From JBAXTZ01 sp037129925 (lineage in GTDB: Bacteria; Bacillota; Negativicutes; JBAXTZ01), in assembly GCA_037129925.1 (NCBI GenBank), contig JBAXTZ010000017.1, forward strand, positions 1 to 64,000: a stretch of 64,000 bases of DNA. The letters are read 5' to 3'. The notes beneath the pieces were generated by a model, which was given only the letters and a program-made list of their open reading frames with translations, searched no databases and was not told the origin of the DNA. Both the position numbers and the translations under genes were made by a program. Shown one piece after another: positions 8,611-17,683 of this stretch. The first letter of the stretch is position 1; each line of letters opens with the position of its first letter.

Positions 8611-9801
8611 ATGATTTTACACAAAAAATTATTCACGTCCGAATCAGTGACCGAGGGACATCCAGACAAGCTCTGTGATCAGATTTCTGATGCCATTCTC
8701 GATGCAATTATCGCCAAAGACCCCAATGCCCGCGTGGCTTGTGAAACACTGGTGACAACCGGACAAGTCCATGTAGCCGGAGAAATAACCTGCAATTGTT
8801 ATGTGGATATTCCTAAAGTTGTCCGCCAGACGGTTCGTGATGCCGGATACACCCGCGCTAAATTCGGCTTCGATGCCGATACTGTCGGAATTTTAATTTC
8901 TATTGATGAACAGTCGGCAGATATTGCCCTGGGTGTGGATAATTCTCAAGAAGCCAAACATGGCGATGAGAACCAAGACGACAAAATCGGCGCCGGTGAT
9001 CAAGGCATGATGTTTGGCTATGCAACCGATGAAACTCCGGAGTATATGCCGCTACCGATCGCGTTGGCGCATAAATTGGCGCGGCGGCTGGCGGAAGTGC
9101 GCAAAAAGAAAATCATTGGCTACTTGCGCCCGGACGGTAAAACTCAAGTAACGGTGGAATATGAAAATGAGCGTCCGGTTCGAATTGACGCGATTGTTAT
9201 CTCCACCCAGCACAATCCCAACGTTGATGCTGAAACCATCACCGGCGATTTAATTGAAAATGTCATAAAAACAGTTGTTCCGGCGGAATTGTTAGATTCG
9301 AAAACAAAATATTATATCAATCCGACCGGGCGGTTTGTTATCGGCGGACCGCAAGGCGATGCCGGTTTGACCGGGCGGAAAATCATTGTTGATACTTACG
9401 GTGGAATGGCACGCCATGGCGGCGGCGCTTTTTCCGGAAAAGATCCGACAAAAGTTGATCGCTCGGCGGCTTATGCCGCCCGCTATGTTGCCAAAAACAT
9501 TGTAGCGGCGGGATTGGCGCACAAGTGCGAAGTGCAGCTGGCGTACGCCATTGGCGTTGCCCGGCCGGTTTCAGTTCGGGTCGATACTTTTGGTACCGGA
9601 AAAATTGCTGAAGAGCAGATTGCCGAATTGGTCATAAAAAACTTTAACCTGACCCCGGCGGGAATAATCCGGATGCTGGATTTGCGCCGTCCGATTTACA
9701 AACAAACAGCATCTTACGGTCACTTTGGCCGGTTGGACTTGGATTTGTCGTGGGAGCGCCTAGACAAAGCAGCCACGCTCAGGGAACAAGCCAAGATTTA
9801 G
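8611..9801 (+). CDS. metK: S-adenosylmethionine synthetase
   Basis: MetK makes S-adenosylmethionine from methionine and ATP. The 396-residue protein has all three repeated domains. SVTEGHPDKLCDQ lies at residues 11-23, the GAGDQGMMFGYA motif near 126-137, and the phosphate-binding GGGAFSGKDPTKVDRSAAY near 270-288. GAAGGAG precedes the ATG. It is controlled by the SAM-I riboswitch just upstream, a direct feedback circuit. Its position between rpoZ and priA is less common than elsewhere in Bacillota. Confidence 0.96.
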   Translation: MILHKKLFTSESVTEGHPDKLCDQISDAILDAIIAKDPNARVACETLVTTGQVHVAGEITCNCYVDIPKVVRQTVRDAGYTRAKFGFDADTVGILISIDEQSADIALGVDNSQEAKHGDENQDDKIGAGDQGMMFGYATDETPEYMPLPIALAHKLARRLAEVRKKKIIGYLRPDGKTQVTVEYENERPVRIDAIVISTQHNPNVDAETITGDLIENVIKTVVPAELLDSKTKYYINPTGRFVIGGPQGDAGLTGRKIIVDTYGGMARHGGGAFSGKDPTKVDRSAAYAARYVAKNIVAAGLAHKCEVQLAYAIGVARPVSVRVDTFGTGKIAEEQIAELVIKNFNLTPAGIIRMLDLRRPIYKQTASYGHFGRLDLDLSWERLDKAATLREQAKI

Positions 9802-9811
9802 CAGGAAATTG

Positions 9812-12010
9812 ATGGATAGTGATAACAGTACCACCGTCGCCGAAGTTTTTGTTAACATTCCGGCTAAGAGTATTTGCAAACAATATAGTTACAGTATTCC
9901 GACCGAACTCGACGTGCGTGCCGGACAGCGGGTGATAGTTCCGTTTGGCAATCGTACAGTCGAGGGCGTTGTCGTTGCTGTGAACTCCGGTGTGGTGGAC
10001 GAACTCAAACCGATAACCGCAATAATCGATTATTGGTTTGACGAGACTTTGATTGAACTGGCGCGAAAAACCGCCGAGTACTATCTGTGTTCGATAAGCG
10101 AGACGCTAAAACTTTTCATCCCCGGTGGCAGTTCAGTAAAGAAAAACATCTACAAAGCCAGTGAAAAGAGTCAATTGGCGTTGGAATTGTTGAATTCAAA
10201 CATCGATTATGGACTATTCGTAAAGAAACCGTCCCAGGCTCGATTGTTAGAGCGATTGCAGCAATGTCAGTCGCTGTTGCTGACCGATGCCAAAACCGAA
10301 GGACATAGCGCGGCGACTATCAGCGCTCTCGAACGCGGCGGTTTTATCAGCAAGACCAAACAACGAATATTCAGGGATAGTTATCAAGACAATCCCGAAC
10401 AACACCGCGCCGTAATGCTAAATTCGGCACAGCAGGACGCGGTTGATAAAATAACCACGGCAATTTCACTGAATAGCGCAAAAAGGTTCTTGTTGTACGG
10501 CGTTACCGGAAGTGGAAAAACTGAAGTCTATTTGCGGGCTGCACGCCGGGCTTTGGACATTGGTCGTCAGTCGGTGGTACTCGTTCCAGAAATTGCCTTG
10601 ACGGCACAATTGGTGGAGCGATTCAAAGCATTTTTTGGCGAGCGGATTGGCGTGGCTCATAGCCGCTTGTCACCAGGAGAGCGGCGGGATATATTTGACC
10701 GCGCTCGTGCTGGAACAATCGACGTGTTAATCGGCGCCCGGTCAGCGATTTTTGCGCCGTTTAAGAATTTGGGACTGATTGTCGTGGATGAAGAGCATGA
10801 GTACTCTTACAAACAAGATGATCGACCGTATTATAATGCTAAGCAGGTGGCAATATGGCGCAGTCAGCTGTCCGGAGCGCCGCTTGTTTTCGGGAGCGCA
10901 ACGCCTTCAATTGAAGTATTTTATGCTGCTAAAAATGGTGAATTTGAATTGTTGGAATTACCGAAGCGGGCGACCGGCGCGTTGCTGCCGGAAATCAGAC
11001 TGGTGGACATGTGTGAGCAATTTGCCGAGCGCAATCGAAGTATGTTTTCTGAACCGCTAAAAATATTGTTAACTGATGCTTTAACTAAAGGCGAACAAGC
11101 GATTATTTTGCTCAACCGCCGCGGCCACTCAACATTTGTCAGTTGTCGCGAATGTGGTTACGTCGCCCGCTGTCGGCATTGTGATGTATCGCTTACTTAT
11201 CATGATTCCGGCAGTAATTTGCGCTGTCATTATTGTGGCTATTCCGAGCGCATACCCGATGAATGCCCGACTTGCAAAAGCCAATATATTCGCTATTTTG
11301 GCACTGGCACTCAAAAAGTTGAGGAAGAATTGAAAAAACATTTTCCCGCGATGCGAGTGTTACGCATGGATCAAGATACCGTAACCGGAAAACGCGGACA
11401 CGAGAAGATAATAAACATGTTTCGCAGGCACGAATACGATGTGCTGGTTGGTACGCAAATGGTCGCTAAGGGACATGATATTGCCAACGTCTCGGCAGTC
11501 GGAGTGATTAGTGCCGATACCGCGCTTAATCTTCCCGACTTCAGAGCGCACGAGCGAACCTTCGCATTGATTACTCAGGCAGCCGGACGGGCCGGGCGCG
11601 GCGATATTCCGGGCAAAGTTGTCGTGCAGAGTTATAATAGTAACCATTTCACTTTGGTTAGTGTTGCGAACGGCGATTATTTGAATTATTATGCACAGGA
11701 AATTGACTGGCGTAAGCAGCTTGGCTATCCGCCCTTCGTGCAATTGGTGAAAATAGTAATTCAAGATGATGACGAAGCAAAAGCTGTAGCTTTGGCAAAT
11801 ATGACTGCGGAAAAATTGCGACTTACGAATCAGACAATTGAAATTGTCGGCCCGGCGCCGGCGTTGCTGGCGCGGTTAAATGGCGCGTACCGTCAGGTGA
11901 TTATCGTGAAAGCTAAAAACGGCGCTGATGTTCGCGCGGCGATACAACTAGCCGGAATTATGACTAACAAAAAAATTGACGTGGACGTTGACCCGATAAG
12001 TGTTGTTTAA
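9812..12010 (+). CDS. priA: Primosomal protein N' (replication restart helicase)
   Basis: PriA reloads the replisome at stalled forks. An N-terminal DNA-binding domain (residues 1-110) precedes a DEAD-like helicase core with GVTGSGKTEVYL near 230-241 and VVDEEHEYSYKQ near 323-334. The zinc-binding insert has eight Cys in CRECGY, CRHCD, CHYCGY and CPTCKS (near 445-490). GTQMVAKGHD and the AGRAGRG motif VI follow. ATG 9812 with AGGA six bases upstream is chosen over the overlapping TTG at 9809. Length 732 aa is typical. Confidence 0.95.
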   Translation: MDSDNSTTVAEVFVNIPAKSICKQYSYSIPTELDVRAGQRVIVPFGNRTVEGVVVAVNSGVVDELKPITAIIDYWFDETLIELARKTAEYYLCSISETLKLFIPGGSSVKKNIYKASEKSQLALELLNSNIDYGLFVKKPSQARLLERLQQCQSLLLTDAKTEGHSAATISALERGGFISKTKQRIFRDSYQDNPEQHRAVMLNSAQQDAVDKITTAISLNSAKRFLLYGVTGSGKTEVYLRAARRALDIGRQSVVLVPEIALTAQLVERFKAFFGERIGVAHSRLSPGERRDIFDRARAGTIDVLIGARSAIFAPFKNLGLIVVDEEHEYSYKQDDRPYYNAKQVAIWRSQLSGAPLVFGSATPSIEVFYAAKNGEFELLELPKRATGALLPEIRLVDMCEQFAERNRSMFSEPLKILLTDALTKGEQAIILLNRRGHSTFVSCRECGYVARCRHCDVSLTYHDSGSNLRCHYCGYSERIPDECPTCKSQYIRYFGTGTQKVEEELKKHFPAMRVLRMDQDTVTGKRGHEKIINMFRRHEYDVLVGTQMVAKGHDIANVSAVGVISADTALNLPDFRAHERTFALITQAAGRAGRGDIPGKVVVQSYNSNHFTLVSVANGDYLNYYAQEIDWRKQLGYPPFVQLVKIVIQDDDEAKAVALANMTAEKLRLTNQTIEIVGPAPALLARLNGAYRQVIIVKAKNGADVRAAIQLAGIMTNKKIDVDVDPISVV

Positions 12011-12040
12011 AATATTGGCTATCGGGACGGAGAGGGAAGT

Positions 12041-13228
12041 ATGCTAGATAACGAAACTATTCGCGCTGAGGCGGAAGCGATTTTCGACTGGTTGCGCGCA
12101 GTGCGCCGTGATTTCCATATGCACCCGGAATTGGGTTTTGAAGAATTTCGCACTCAGGCGAAAATATGTGAATATTTACGGGAAATGGACATCAGCTACG
12201 ATGATAAATGCTTTGCCACTGCGGTTGTTGGCATAGTTAAAGGCGACAAGGCCGGTAAAATGGTCGGAATACGCGCCGATATTGACGCGTTGCCGATTCA
12301 GGATGAAAAAACTGTCGATTATAAGTCGCAAGTAACAGGAAAAATGCACGCCTGCGGTCATGATGTTCATGCCGCAATTTTGCTGGGGACTGCGAAAATA
12401 CTAGCCAAATATCGTGCTGAACTGCCTGGCAGCGCTAAACTGTTTTTTCAACCGGCAGAAGAAAAAACCGGCGGGGCGCTCCCGATGATCAATGCCGGTT
12501 GCATGAAGAATCCGAAAGTTGATTATACGATGGCGTTGCATGTTTCAGCTGATTATCCGGTTGGTGAAATCGGGATAAAATTTGGACAAAATTGCGCGTC
12601 CACTGATGAATTTTCGATAACTGTATACGGCAAGAGCGCACACGGCGCCCAGCCGCAGCAAGGGATCGATGCAATTGTTATTGCGGCTCAGTTGATAATG
12701 GCTTTGCAGACCATTAGCAGCCGGGGAATTTCCGCTACTGATCCGGTGATTGTAACCATAGGTACAATCAAGGGTGGCGATAAAGAAAATATTATCGCTG
12801 AACATGTAGTTATGAGCGGTACGGTGCGTACCTTGACCCCGGCCAATCGAAAAAAAGTTCTGCGGCGGTTGATTGAAATCTGTGAAACTACCGCGGCGGT
12901 ATTTGGCGGCAAGGCTGAAGTGGAAATTCGTGAGGGCTACGCGTCACTGGTAAACGATACTTATGTAACCAACAAAATAATCGCCTGTGCCGACGTGATG
13001 TTGGGTGAAAATAAAATAAACATCTACACTGAACCGTCAATGGGCGGTGAGGATTTCGCGTATTTTGCTGAAGCTGCGCCGGGTGCGATGTATCGGCTGG
13101 GTGTAGCCAACGAAACCCGCGGCATCACTGTCGGAATTCATAATAACCGTTTTGATATTGACGAGGCGGCATTGTTAACCGGTGTGATTATCAATGTTAA
13201 GACCGCGCTTGAGTTGATGAAGGCTTAG
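12041..13228 (+). CDS. M20 family metallo-amidohydrolase
   Basis: The 395-residue protein is an M20D peptidase of the IAA-amino acid/hippurate hydrolase type. Metal and active-site motifs are GIRADIDALP near residue 74, HACGHDVHAA near 105-114, and FQPAEE near 138-143. A dimerisation domain (180-290) and a GGEDFA segment near 341 complete the fold. It probably removes an acyl group from an amino acid or a related amide; the substrate cannot be told from sequence. GGGAAG precedes the ATG. Confidence 0.88.
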   Translation: MLDNETIRAEAEAIFDWLRAVRRDFHMHPELGFEEFRTQAKICEYLREMDISYDDKCFATAVVGIVKGDKAGKMVGIRADIDALPIQDEKTVDYKSQVTGKMHACGHDVHAAILLGTAKILAKYRAELPGSAKLFFQPAEEKTGGALPMINAGCMKNPKVDYTMALHVSADYPVGEIGIKFGQNCASTDEFSITVYGKSAHGAQPQQGIDAIVIAAQLIMALQTISSRGISATDPVIVTIGTIKGGDKENIIAEHVVMSGTVRTLTPANRKKVLRRLIEICETTAAVFGGKAEVEIREGYASLVNDTYVTNKIIACADVMLGENKINIYTEPSMGGEDFAYFAEAAPGAMYRLGVANETRGITVGIHNNRFDIDEAALLTGVIINVKTALELMKA

Positions 13229-13236
13229 GAGTTTAT

Positions 13237-14424
13237 ATGGAACTGCTAAATATTGTCGTTGCAGCCCTTACATTGCTGGCGGTGTTGTATGTTGTTTTTC
13301 GCAGCAAGGGCAGTGAAAAAGGCGCGGAGCATTTAGAAAAAATGATTGCCGATGAAGCCGAACGCACCCGGCGTGAAAATGGTGTAACCACATCAGCGCA
13401 ACTCAATCAATTACAGGGATTTGCCACGCAACTACAAAGTTTTTCCATAAATAACGATAGCAAATTTGAGACGGTGCGTAAGACATTAACTGAGCAGTTA
13501 CAAGAACTGCGTGTCGAGAATTCACAAAAACTCGAAGAAATGAATAAGACGGTCAATGAAAAGTTGCATACGGTATTGGAAACCCGGTTGAAGGAGTCTT
13601 TTTCGGTCGTGGGCGAGCGGTTGGATGCTGTGCATAAAGGTCTTGGCGAAATGCAAAAACTGGCAGCGGATGTCGGCGGTCTGCAACGGGTGCTGAGTAA
13701 TGTCAAAACCCGCGGCATCCTCGGCGAAACCCAGCTGGCAGCGATGCTTGAGCAGGTGTTGGTGAAATCACAATACGTCGAGCAGGCTAATATCGGCGCT
13801 GGTCGCGAGACGGTTGATTTTGCTGTAAAATTACCGGCGAAGGTCGAAGAAGGACGATATATTTTCTTGCCGATTGATGCCAAGTTCCCGATCGAGGATT
13901 ATCAGCGGTTGTTGGATGCCCAGCAAAATGTCGATATTCCGGCAGTCGATCTGGCGCGCAAGGCGCTGACTAGCCGGCTAAAACTCGAAGCCAAAAGCAT
14001 CCAGCAAAAATATATCAATCCGCCTCAGACCACGGATTTTGCGATTATGTATCTGCCGAGCGAAGGGTTGTATGTCGAAGCGTTAAACACCCCGGATTTG
14101 CAGCGGCAATTGCAGCATGATTATCACGTCACAATATCCGGGCCGAGTTCGTTGTATGCGTTTTTGAGCAGTTTGCAAATGGGTTTTAGAACCCTGGCAA
14201 TCGAGAGTAAAAGTTCGGAAATCTGGAAAATGCTTGGAGCGGTTAAAACCGAATTCAGTAATTACGAAAAAATATTGCTGGAAGTAGAAAAGAAAATTCA
14301 AGAGGCCGGCAATAAAGTCGCGGCACTCGGCACGCGCTCCCGCGCAGTTATCAAGCAGATGAAAACTGTCGAGGCAATGGATGAAACGGCGAGCAGTAAA
14401 CTGCTTGAACTAGATTCCGATTGA
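13237..14424 (+). CDS. rmuC: RmuC family DNA recombination protein
   Basis: The protein has one N-terminal membrane helix (about residues 3-20), a long coiled coil (35-150) and the RmuC nuclease-like core. The core includes GILGETQL near residue 160, the conserved PIDAKFP near 210 and FAIMYLPSEGLY near 266. RmuC limits inversions at short inverted repeats in E. coli and has a predicted restriction-endonuclease fold. Only eight bases separate it from the M20 gene, suggesting co-transcription. It is the last protein gene before the prophage. Confidence 0.9.
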   Translation: MELLNIVVAALTLLAVLYVVFRSKGSEKGAEHLEKMIADEAERTRRENGVTTSAQLNQLQGFATQLQSFSINNDSKFETVRKTLTEQLQELRVENSQKLEEMNKTVNEKLHTVLETRLKESFSVVGERLDAVHKGLGEMQKLAADVGGLQRVLSNVKTRGILGETQLAAMLEQVLVKSQYVEQANIGAGRETVDFAVKLPAKVEEGRYIFLPIDAKFPIEDYQRLLDAQQNVDIPAVDLARKALTSRLKLEAKSIQQKYINPPQTTDFAIMYLPSEGLYVEALNTPDLQRQLQHDYHVTISGPSSLYAFLSSLQMGFRTLAIESKSSEIWKMLGAVKTEFSNYEKILLEVEKKIQEAGNKVAALGTRSRAVIKQMKTVEAMDETASSKLLELDSD

Positions 14425-14463
14425 CAGCATAGTCAAAAGCGCATATAATAACGGTTGCGGATT

Positions 14464-14541
14464 CGGGGCGTAGCTCAGTTTGGCTAGAGCGCTACCTTGG
14501 GGTGGTAGAGGCCGCAAGTTCAAGTCTTGTCGCTCCGACCA
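14464..14541 (+). tRNA. tRNA-Pro (anticodon GGG)
   Basis: The acceptor CGGGGCG (14464-14470) pairs fully with CGCTCCG (14531-14537), allowing one G-T pair. The anticodon stem CTACC/GGTAG encloses loop TTGGGGT, giving anticodon GGG for CCC codons. The T-arm GCAAGTTCAAGTCTTGT is present and CCA is encoded. Its 3' 45 bases are repeated at the far end of the prophage, so this gene is the phage attachment site. The reconstituted 3' end keeps it functional. Confidence 0.95.
14497..14541 (+). repeat. attL core (45-bp direct repeat, tRNA-Pro 3' end)
   Basis: The 45 bases from the anticodon loop to the CCA end are identical to 63177-63221. The flanks diverge immediately on both sides (CC versus TT before, A versus G after). 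The intact tRNA is on this side, so this is attL next to the integrase gene. Confidence 0.95.
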
Positions 14542-14558
14542 ATGTTTATAAGGGTTTG

Positions 14559-14582
14559 TGACCTCTGAAAAGAGGTCATTTT
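14559..14582 (+). terminator. Phage-supplied hairpin after tRNA-Pro
   Basis: TGACCTCT/AGAGGTCA forms a perfect 8-bp stem with loop GAAA, followed by TTTTC. It lies just inside the phage end and may replace the original tRNA terminator, now stranded at 63231-63257. Confidence 0.6.
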
Positions 14583-14588
14583 CATTGC

Positions 14589-14610
14589 TACTTCACCATT
14601 ACTTCACCAT
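14589..14610 (+). promoter_or_regulatory. Left arm-type integrase binding sites (candidate)
   Basis: TACTTCACCAT occurs twice in perfect tandem (14589-14599 and 14600-14610). Related ACTTCACC copies lie inside the right end at 63048-63069. Repeats near both att cores are typical of arm sites bound by the AP2-like N-terminal domain of such integrases. Confidence 0.5.
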
Positions 14611-14633
14611 ACAGAAATTTTCCGGCAAAAAAA

Positions 14634-14658
14634 TCCGCCTGTCATTACGACGGGCGGA
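14634..14658. terminator. Bidirectional terminator at the integrase 3' end
   Basis: TCCGCCTGTC (14634-14643) pairs with GACGGGCGGA (14649-14658), ten pairs with one wobble. A-rich and T-rich tracts flank it on both sides, so it can end the minus-strand integrase transcript and block read-through from the tRNA side. The integrase stop codon lies inside the hairpin. Confidence 0.75.
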
Positions 14659-15796
14659 CTATTTTTTTTAGGTGTTCATTTATCGATTCTGCGGCTTGTT
14701 TTTGGCCGTCGCTGGTGACGTGTGAGTATCGGCTGGTTGTTTTTATGTCCGCGTGGCGCATTTGGGATTTGATCACTTCCATATGCACGTTTAATGCCAC
14801 CATTTGCGACGCGAAGTTGTGACGAAGGTCATGTAGACGTACCGAAGGATTTAAGCCCGCTTTGGCGGCAATCCGCTTGAATGTGCGCCTAAAACTGTTC
14901 GGGTTGATTGGATTTTCATCAGGTGCGGGGAAAACATATTGATCGTGATTAGGCGGACATAAATTTTTGAAGTGCTCTACCACGATTTCCGGCAGGGCTA
15001 TTGCGTCGTGGCTGGCCGCTGATTTGGCGCGATTTTCGAGCTGCGGGAAACCTCTGACCATAATATAAACTCTTTGGATTGCGACGGTGTTGTTCTCAAA
15101 GTTGAAGTCTGACCATTTGAGCGACAGCACTTCGCTCCGGCGCAGTCCGGCGGACATCTGCAAAAATATGATATCATACACGTGTTGGTTGTGTTTTTGG
15201 TTGTCGCTCCATGTCCGGGCAGTTTCCAGCAGGATGGTCTGCTCTTCGGTGGTCAACATTTGCTGTTTTTTGCGTTCGACTTTCTTGGACCGGCTAACGC
15301 CCAGGAGCGGTGATTTGAATATTATGTCGTCGATCAGCGCGATATCGATGACCCGGCGGAGCATCGACAGTAGTATTTTGACTGTTTCGATAGATAATTC
15401 GGATTCCTTTTTTGCAAGAAACTCAACCATATCAGTCCGGGCGATTTTACGTATATGCATTTTGCCAAGGGTAGGCTCGATATGCCGTGTCATGTTGTGT
15501 TGGTATTTCGCGTAGGTGGCATCGGCGACGCGTGGTTTGATCTCATATTCCAACCAATGTTTCATGCGCTCTATAAGCGTAACAGACGTGCTGGTGAGGT
15601 TGGCGCCGCGCCGGTATTGTTCTTTGAGCTTTTCCAGTTTTTCTTTTGCTGTTTTCTGCATTTTACTGGATACCCATATTTTTTTTGGCCCATCTTCAGT
15701 ATCGACCGATAGGAACGCCATCCAGAGGCCATCGGATTCACGTTTGAAAATCGAACCTTCTCCGGATGCGCGCCGGCTGTTTTTTGTACGGGGCAT
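14645..15796 (-). CDS. Phage tyrosine integrase
   Basis: The 383-residue integrase catalyses recombination between the phage site and the tRNA-Pro 3' end. An AP2-like arm-binding domain (first 60 residues) precedes a core-binding SAM-like domain (about 60-160). The catalytic domain carries Arg in AGLRRSEVL, HxxR in LHDLRHNFA, a second His region in QMRHADIKTT, and the nucleophile in SRYSHV. The longer frame starts at 15847, but the ATG at 15796 has AGGTG seven bases upstream and opens with a normal MPRTKNSRRASGEGSI. The gene faces the adjacent attL. Confidence 0.93.
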   Translation of the reverse strand: MPRTKNSRRASGEGSIFKRESDGLWMAFLSVDTEDGPKKIWVSSKMQKTAKEKLEKLKEQYRRGANLTSTSVTLIERMKHWLEYEIKPRVADATYAKYQHNMTRHIEPTLGKMHIRKIARTDMVEFLAKKESELSIETVKILLSMLRRVIDIALIDDIIFKSPLLGVSRSKKVERKKQQMLTTEEQTILLETARTWSDNQKHNQHVYDIIFLQMSAGLRRSEVLSLKWSDFNFENNTVAIQRVYIMVRGFPQLENRAKSAASHDAIALPEIVVEHFKNLCPPNHDQYVFPAPDENPINPNSFRRTFKRIAAKAGLNPSVRLHDLRHNFASQMVALNVHMEVIKSQMRHADIKTTSRYSHVTSDGQKQAAESINEHLKKIVRPS

Positions 15797-15874
15797 AATG
15801 TCACCTGCCTTTGCTTTGCCTTGATTTAAGTTATAGTTGTAATACAATATCAGTTTGTTTATAATGTGGTTACT

Positions 15875-15918
15875 AACTTATATAACTTAGGCTAACTAAT
15901 ATAACTTATATAACTTAG
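15875..15918 (+). repeat. 16-bp direct repeats between integrase and the first rightward gene
   Basis: AACTTATATAACTTAG occurs at 15875-15890 and again at 15903-15918, 28 bp start to start, in the divergent spacer upstream of the integrase. A regulator or directionality-factor binding site is possible; no direct evidence. Confidence 0.5.
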
Positions 15919-15937
15919 TGAATTGGAGGTGAATGTT

Positions 15938-16096
15938 ATGCTTAACAAGAAGGAACAGCGTTCGTTTGTTCAACAAGTGGCTGAAAACTTAAAAAAAGGT
16001 AATGCCGAAATCGAACGCCGGAAGCAGGAGTTCGCTGAGCAGTGGAGCAAATTCGGTGAAAGGAAACCGGTGCAATGGTCGAAGAAAAAGGCGTAG
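15938..16096 (+). CDS. Small charged hypothetical protein (52 aa)
   Basis: ATG 15938 has a strong GGAGGTG site six bases upstream. The 52-residue product is very rich in Lys, Glu and Gln and is probably helical. It starts just after the 16-bp repeats and diverges from the integrase. It could be an excision or regulatory factor, but no family is recognisable. Confidence 0.6.
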   Translation: MLNKKEQRSFVQQVAENLKKGNAEIERRKQEFAEQWSKFGERKPVQWSKKKA

Positions 16097-16147
16097 AATT
16101 TGTCAATAGTATTAATATATGTAAATGTATGCGCGGAGGTGAGAAAA

Positions 16148-16330
16148 GTGGCAATCGTTAAAATGTTTTTGGCCGGGATGAGAAGTTTTCAAATTATGCC
16201 GTCTAAAAGTTATAAGAGTTTTGCGCCTAAATCAGCTTCCGAATTAATGAACCATAACTGGAATCAGATTGGTAATCGGTTACATAGAGCGATTAAGGAA
16301 GTTGATAATAATTATGTCGTCAAGAAGTAG
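16148..16330 (+). CDS. Small hypothetical protein (60 aa)
   Basis: The GTG at 16148 follows GGAGGTG by seven bases and is preferred to the frame's upstream ATG at 16100, which lacks a site. The product is basic, with a hydrophobic start followed by a Ser/Lys-rich middle. Its end overlaps the next gene by 17 bases, suggesting coupled translation. No family recognised. Confidence 0.5.
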   Translation: MAIVKMFLAGMRSFQIMPSKSYKSFAPKSASELMNHNWNQIGNRLHRAIKEVDNNYVVKK

Positions 16331-16697
16331 AGTTCCGCAAAAACAACAAGAAGTTGCAATGACACAACAAGAAATGCACATCGGTCCGTTACCGCATCCG
16401 GCTGTTTTTGCTCAGTACGCGCAAGTTATTCCGGATTCACCGGAAAGAATGTTGAAGGTTTTCGAAGAAGATTCGAAGCATACCAGAGATATGCAGATAA
16501 GAGCGCTTGAGGCAGAAGTTTCCAAGGATAAACGCGGGCAATGGATGGCTTTTTTGATTATAATCGCAACTGTTGGCTTAACAGCTTTTGCGTTTTATCT
16601 AGGTACCGGAATCGGCGGTGTGTTAGCTGGGCTTGCCACCTTAATTCTTGCAGCAAGTAGTTTTTTTGGAAAGAGTAACGAAAAGAATAAAAAGTAA
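16314..16697 (+). CDS. DUF2335-like membrane protein
   Basis: The 127-residue protein matches the DUF2335 pattern: a GPLPHPAVFAQY segment, then IPDSPERMLKVFEED near residues 40-55, a charged helix, and two adjacent C-terminal membrane helices (about 80-115). Such proteins are common in prophages and islands and have no known function. The start could instead be the ATG at 16359. A strong terminator lies directly after it. Confidence 0.7.
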   Translation: MSSRSRVPQKQQEVAMTQQEMHIGPLPHPAVFAQYAQVIPDSPERMLKVFEEDSKHTRDMQIRALEAEVSKDKRGQWMAFLIIIATVGLTAFAFYLGTGIGGVLAGLATLILAASSFFGKSNEKNKK

Positions 16698-16701
16698 TTT
16701 C

Positions 16702-16728
16702 GCCCCGGTTCGCCGGGGCTTTTTTTTG
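16702..16728 (+). terminator. Rho-independent terminator
   Basis: GCCCCG/CGGGGC forms a tight stem with a GTTCGC loop, followed by eight Ts. It ends the three-gene rightward transcript 15938-16697. Confidence 0.9.
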
Positions 16729-16821
16729 TTGCGAACGCAAGCAAAAGGTCTGTGTAAATTTTCTTACCTATTTAAAGTGGTTTTGTAAATTGGATTGATT
16801 ATGCGACCTTGGGAATCAAAA

Positions 16822-17658
16822 TTATTTTAATACATCAAGCTCTAAAGCCAATCTATAAATATGCTTACAGGGGATGCTACGTTTTCTAAAATCCTCGCAA
16901 GTGCAATTCGTAAGCGAAACGTTGTAGTCGTTAATTACTCCGGTAGAGTTGCTATTGTCGATGCTATAAACGGTGATGCCTTTTTCGGAACTCATCCAGT
17001 CTATAGCTTTTTCCAAGCGACTTCTTTGGCTTGAAAAAGAATGGGTGTAGCGATTCCATCCGCCCCATTGCGACGGATCTCTGAAAGAAAAATATTTGAG
17101 ATAATATTTTATGTAGCAATGAAGCCAATTACACAAAGCATACATGTGCTTGCAAGGGAGTTTTCTTTTGTTAAAATCTGCGCATGTGCAATCAGAGAAG
17201 CTCGTTTGAAAAACATTCACCATGTAATAGCCTGTTTGATCGCTATCAACACATCTATCTACGCGTATATCATCGTATATTGCTTTTGCCGCACGTTTTT
17301 TTTGCTCAGGTTCGTCATGAAGCTTTTTAGGCCACTTACGCCAACCGTCAGGATAATCTATTTCGATAGCTTGAAATAAATCTCTTGCAGCTCTAAACCT
17401 TTTTCTTAATAACACAAGATGTTTTTCCGAATTCAATTCTTTTGGTGCTTCTTTTTTGGAATTTATTATTGGTTTAATAACGGGTATAGGGGCATTCGCA
17501 TTAACGGAAGGTGTATTTTGAATAATGCTATTTGATGTTAATTTTGGTGAAATATTTGGTCGTGTTCTACGCTCTACGGGTTTACTATATTTGCTATGCA
17601 AATAAATCACCAGGATCATTACCAAAACTACCGCAAATTCCAAATAAACGTTAGTCAT
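16822..17658 (-). CDS. Membrane-anchored protein with two SWIM zinc fingers
   Basis: The 278-residue product has one N-terminal membrane helix (about residues 7-20), a Pro/Asn-rich linker to about residue 75, and two copies of a module ending in a SWIM-type CxC...CxH finger. The first is CTCADF...PCKHMY and the second CTCEDF...PCKHIY. Each is preceded by a short domain with a YYMVNV or YNVSLT strand, so the C-terminal part looks like an internal duplication. SWIM fingers bind DNA or proteins. ATG 17658 follows GAAGGAG. It lies at the distal end of the repressor-side operon. Role unknown; lysogenic conversion or exclusion is possible. Confidence 0.75.
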   Translation of the reverse strand: MTNVYLEFAVVLVMILVIYLHSKYSKPVERRTRPNISPKLTSNSIIQNTPSVNANAPIPVIKPIINSKKEAPKELNSEKHLVLLRKRFRAARDLFQAIEIDYPDGWRKWPKKLHDEPEQKKRAAKAIYDDIRVDRCVDSDQTGYYMVNVFQTSFSDCTCADFNKRKLPCKHMYALCNWLHCYIKYYLKYFSFRDPSQWGGWNRYTHSFSSQRSRLEKAIDWMSSEKGITVYSIDNSNSTGVINDYNVSLTNCTCEDFRKRSIPCKHIYRLALELDVLK

Positions 17659-17683
17659 AAACCGAACTCCTTCACATACCTCT

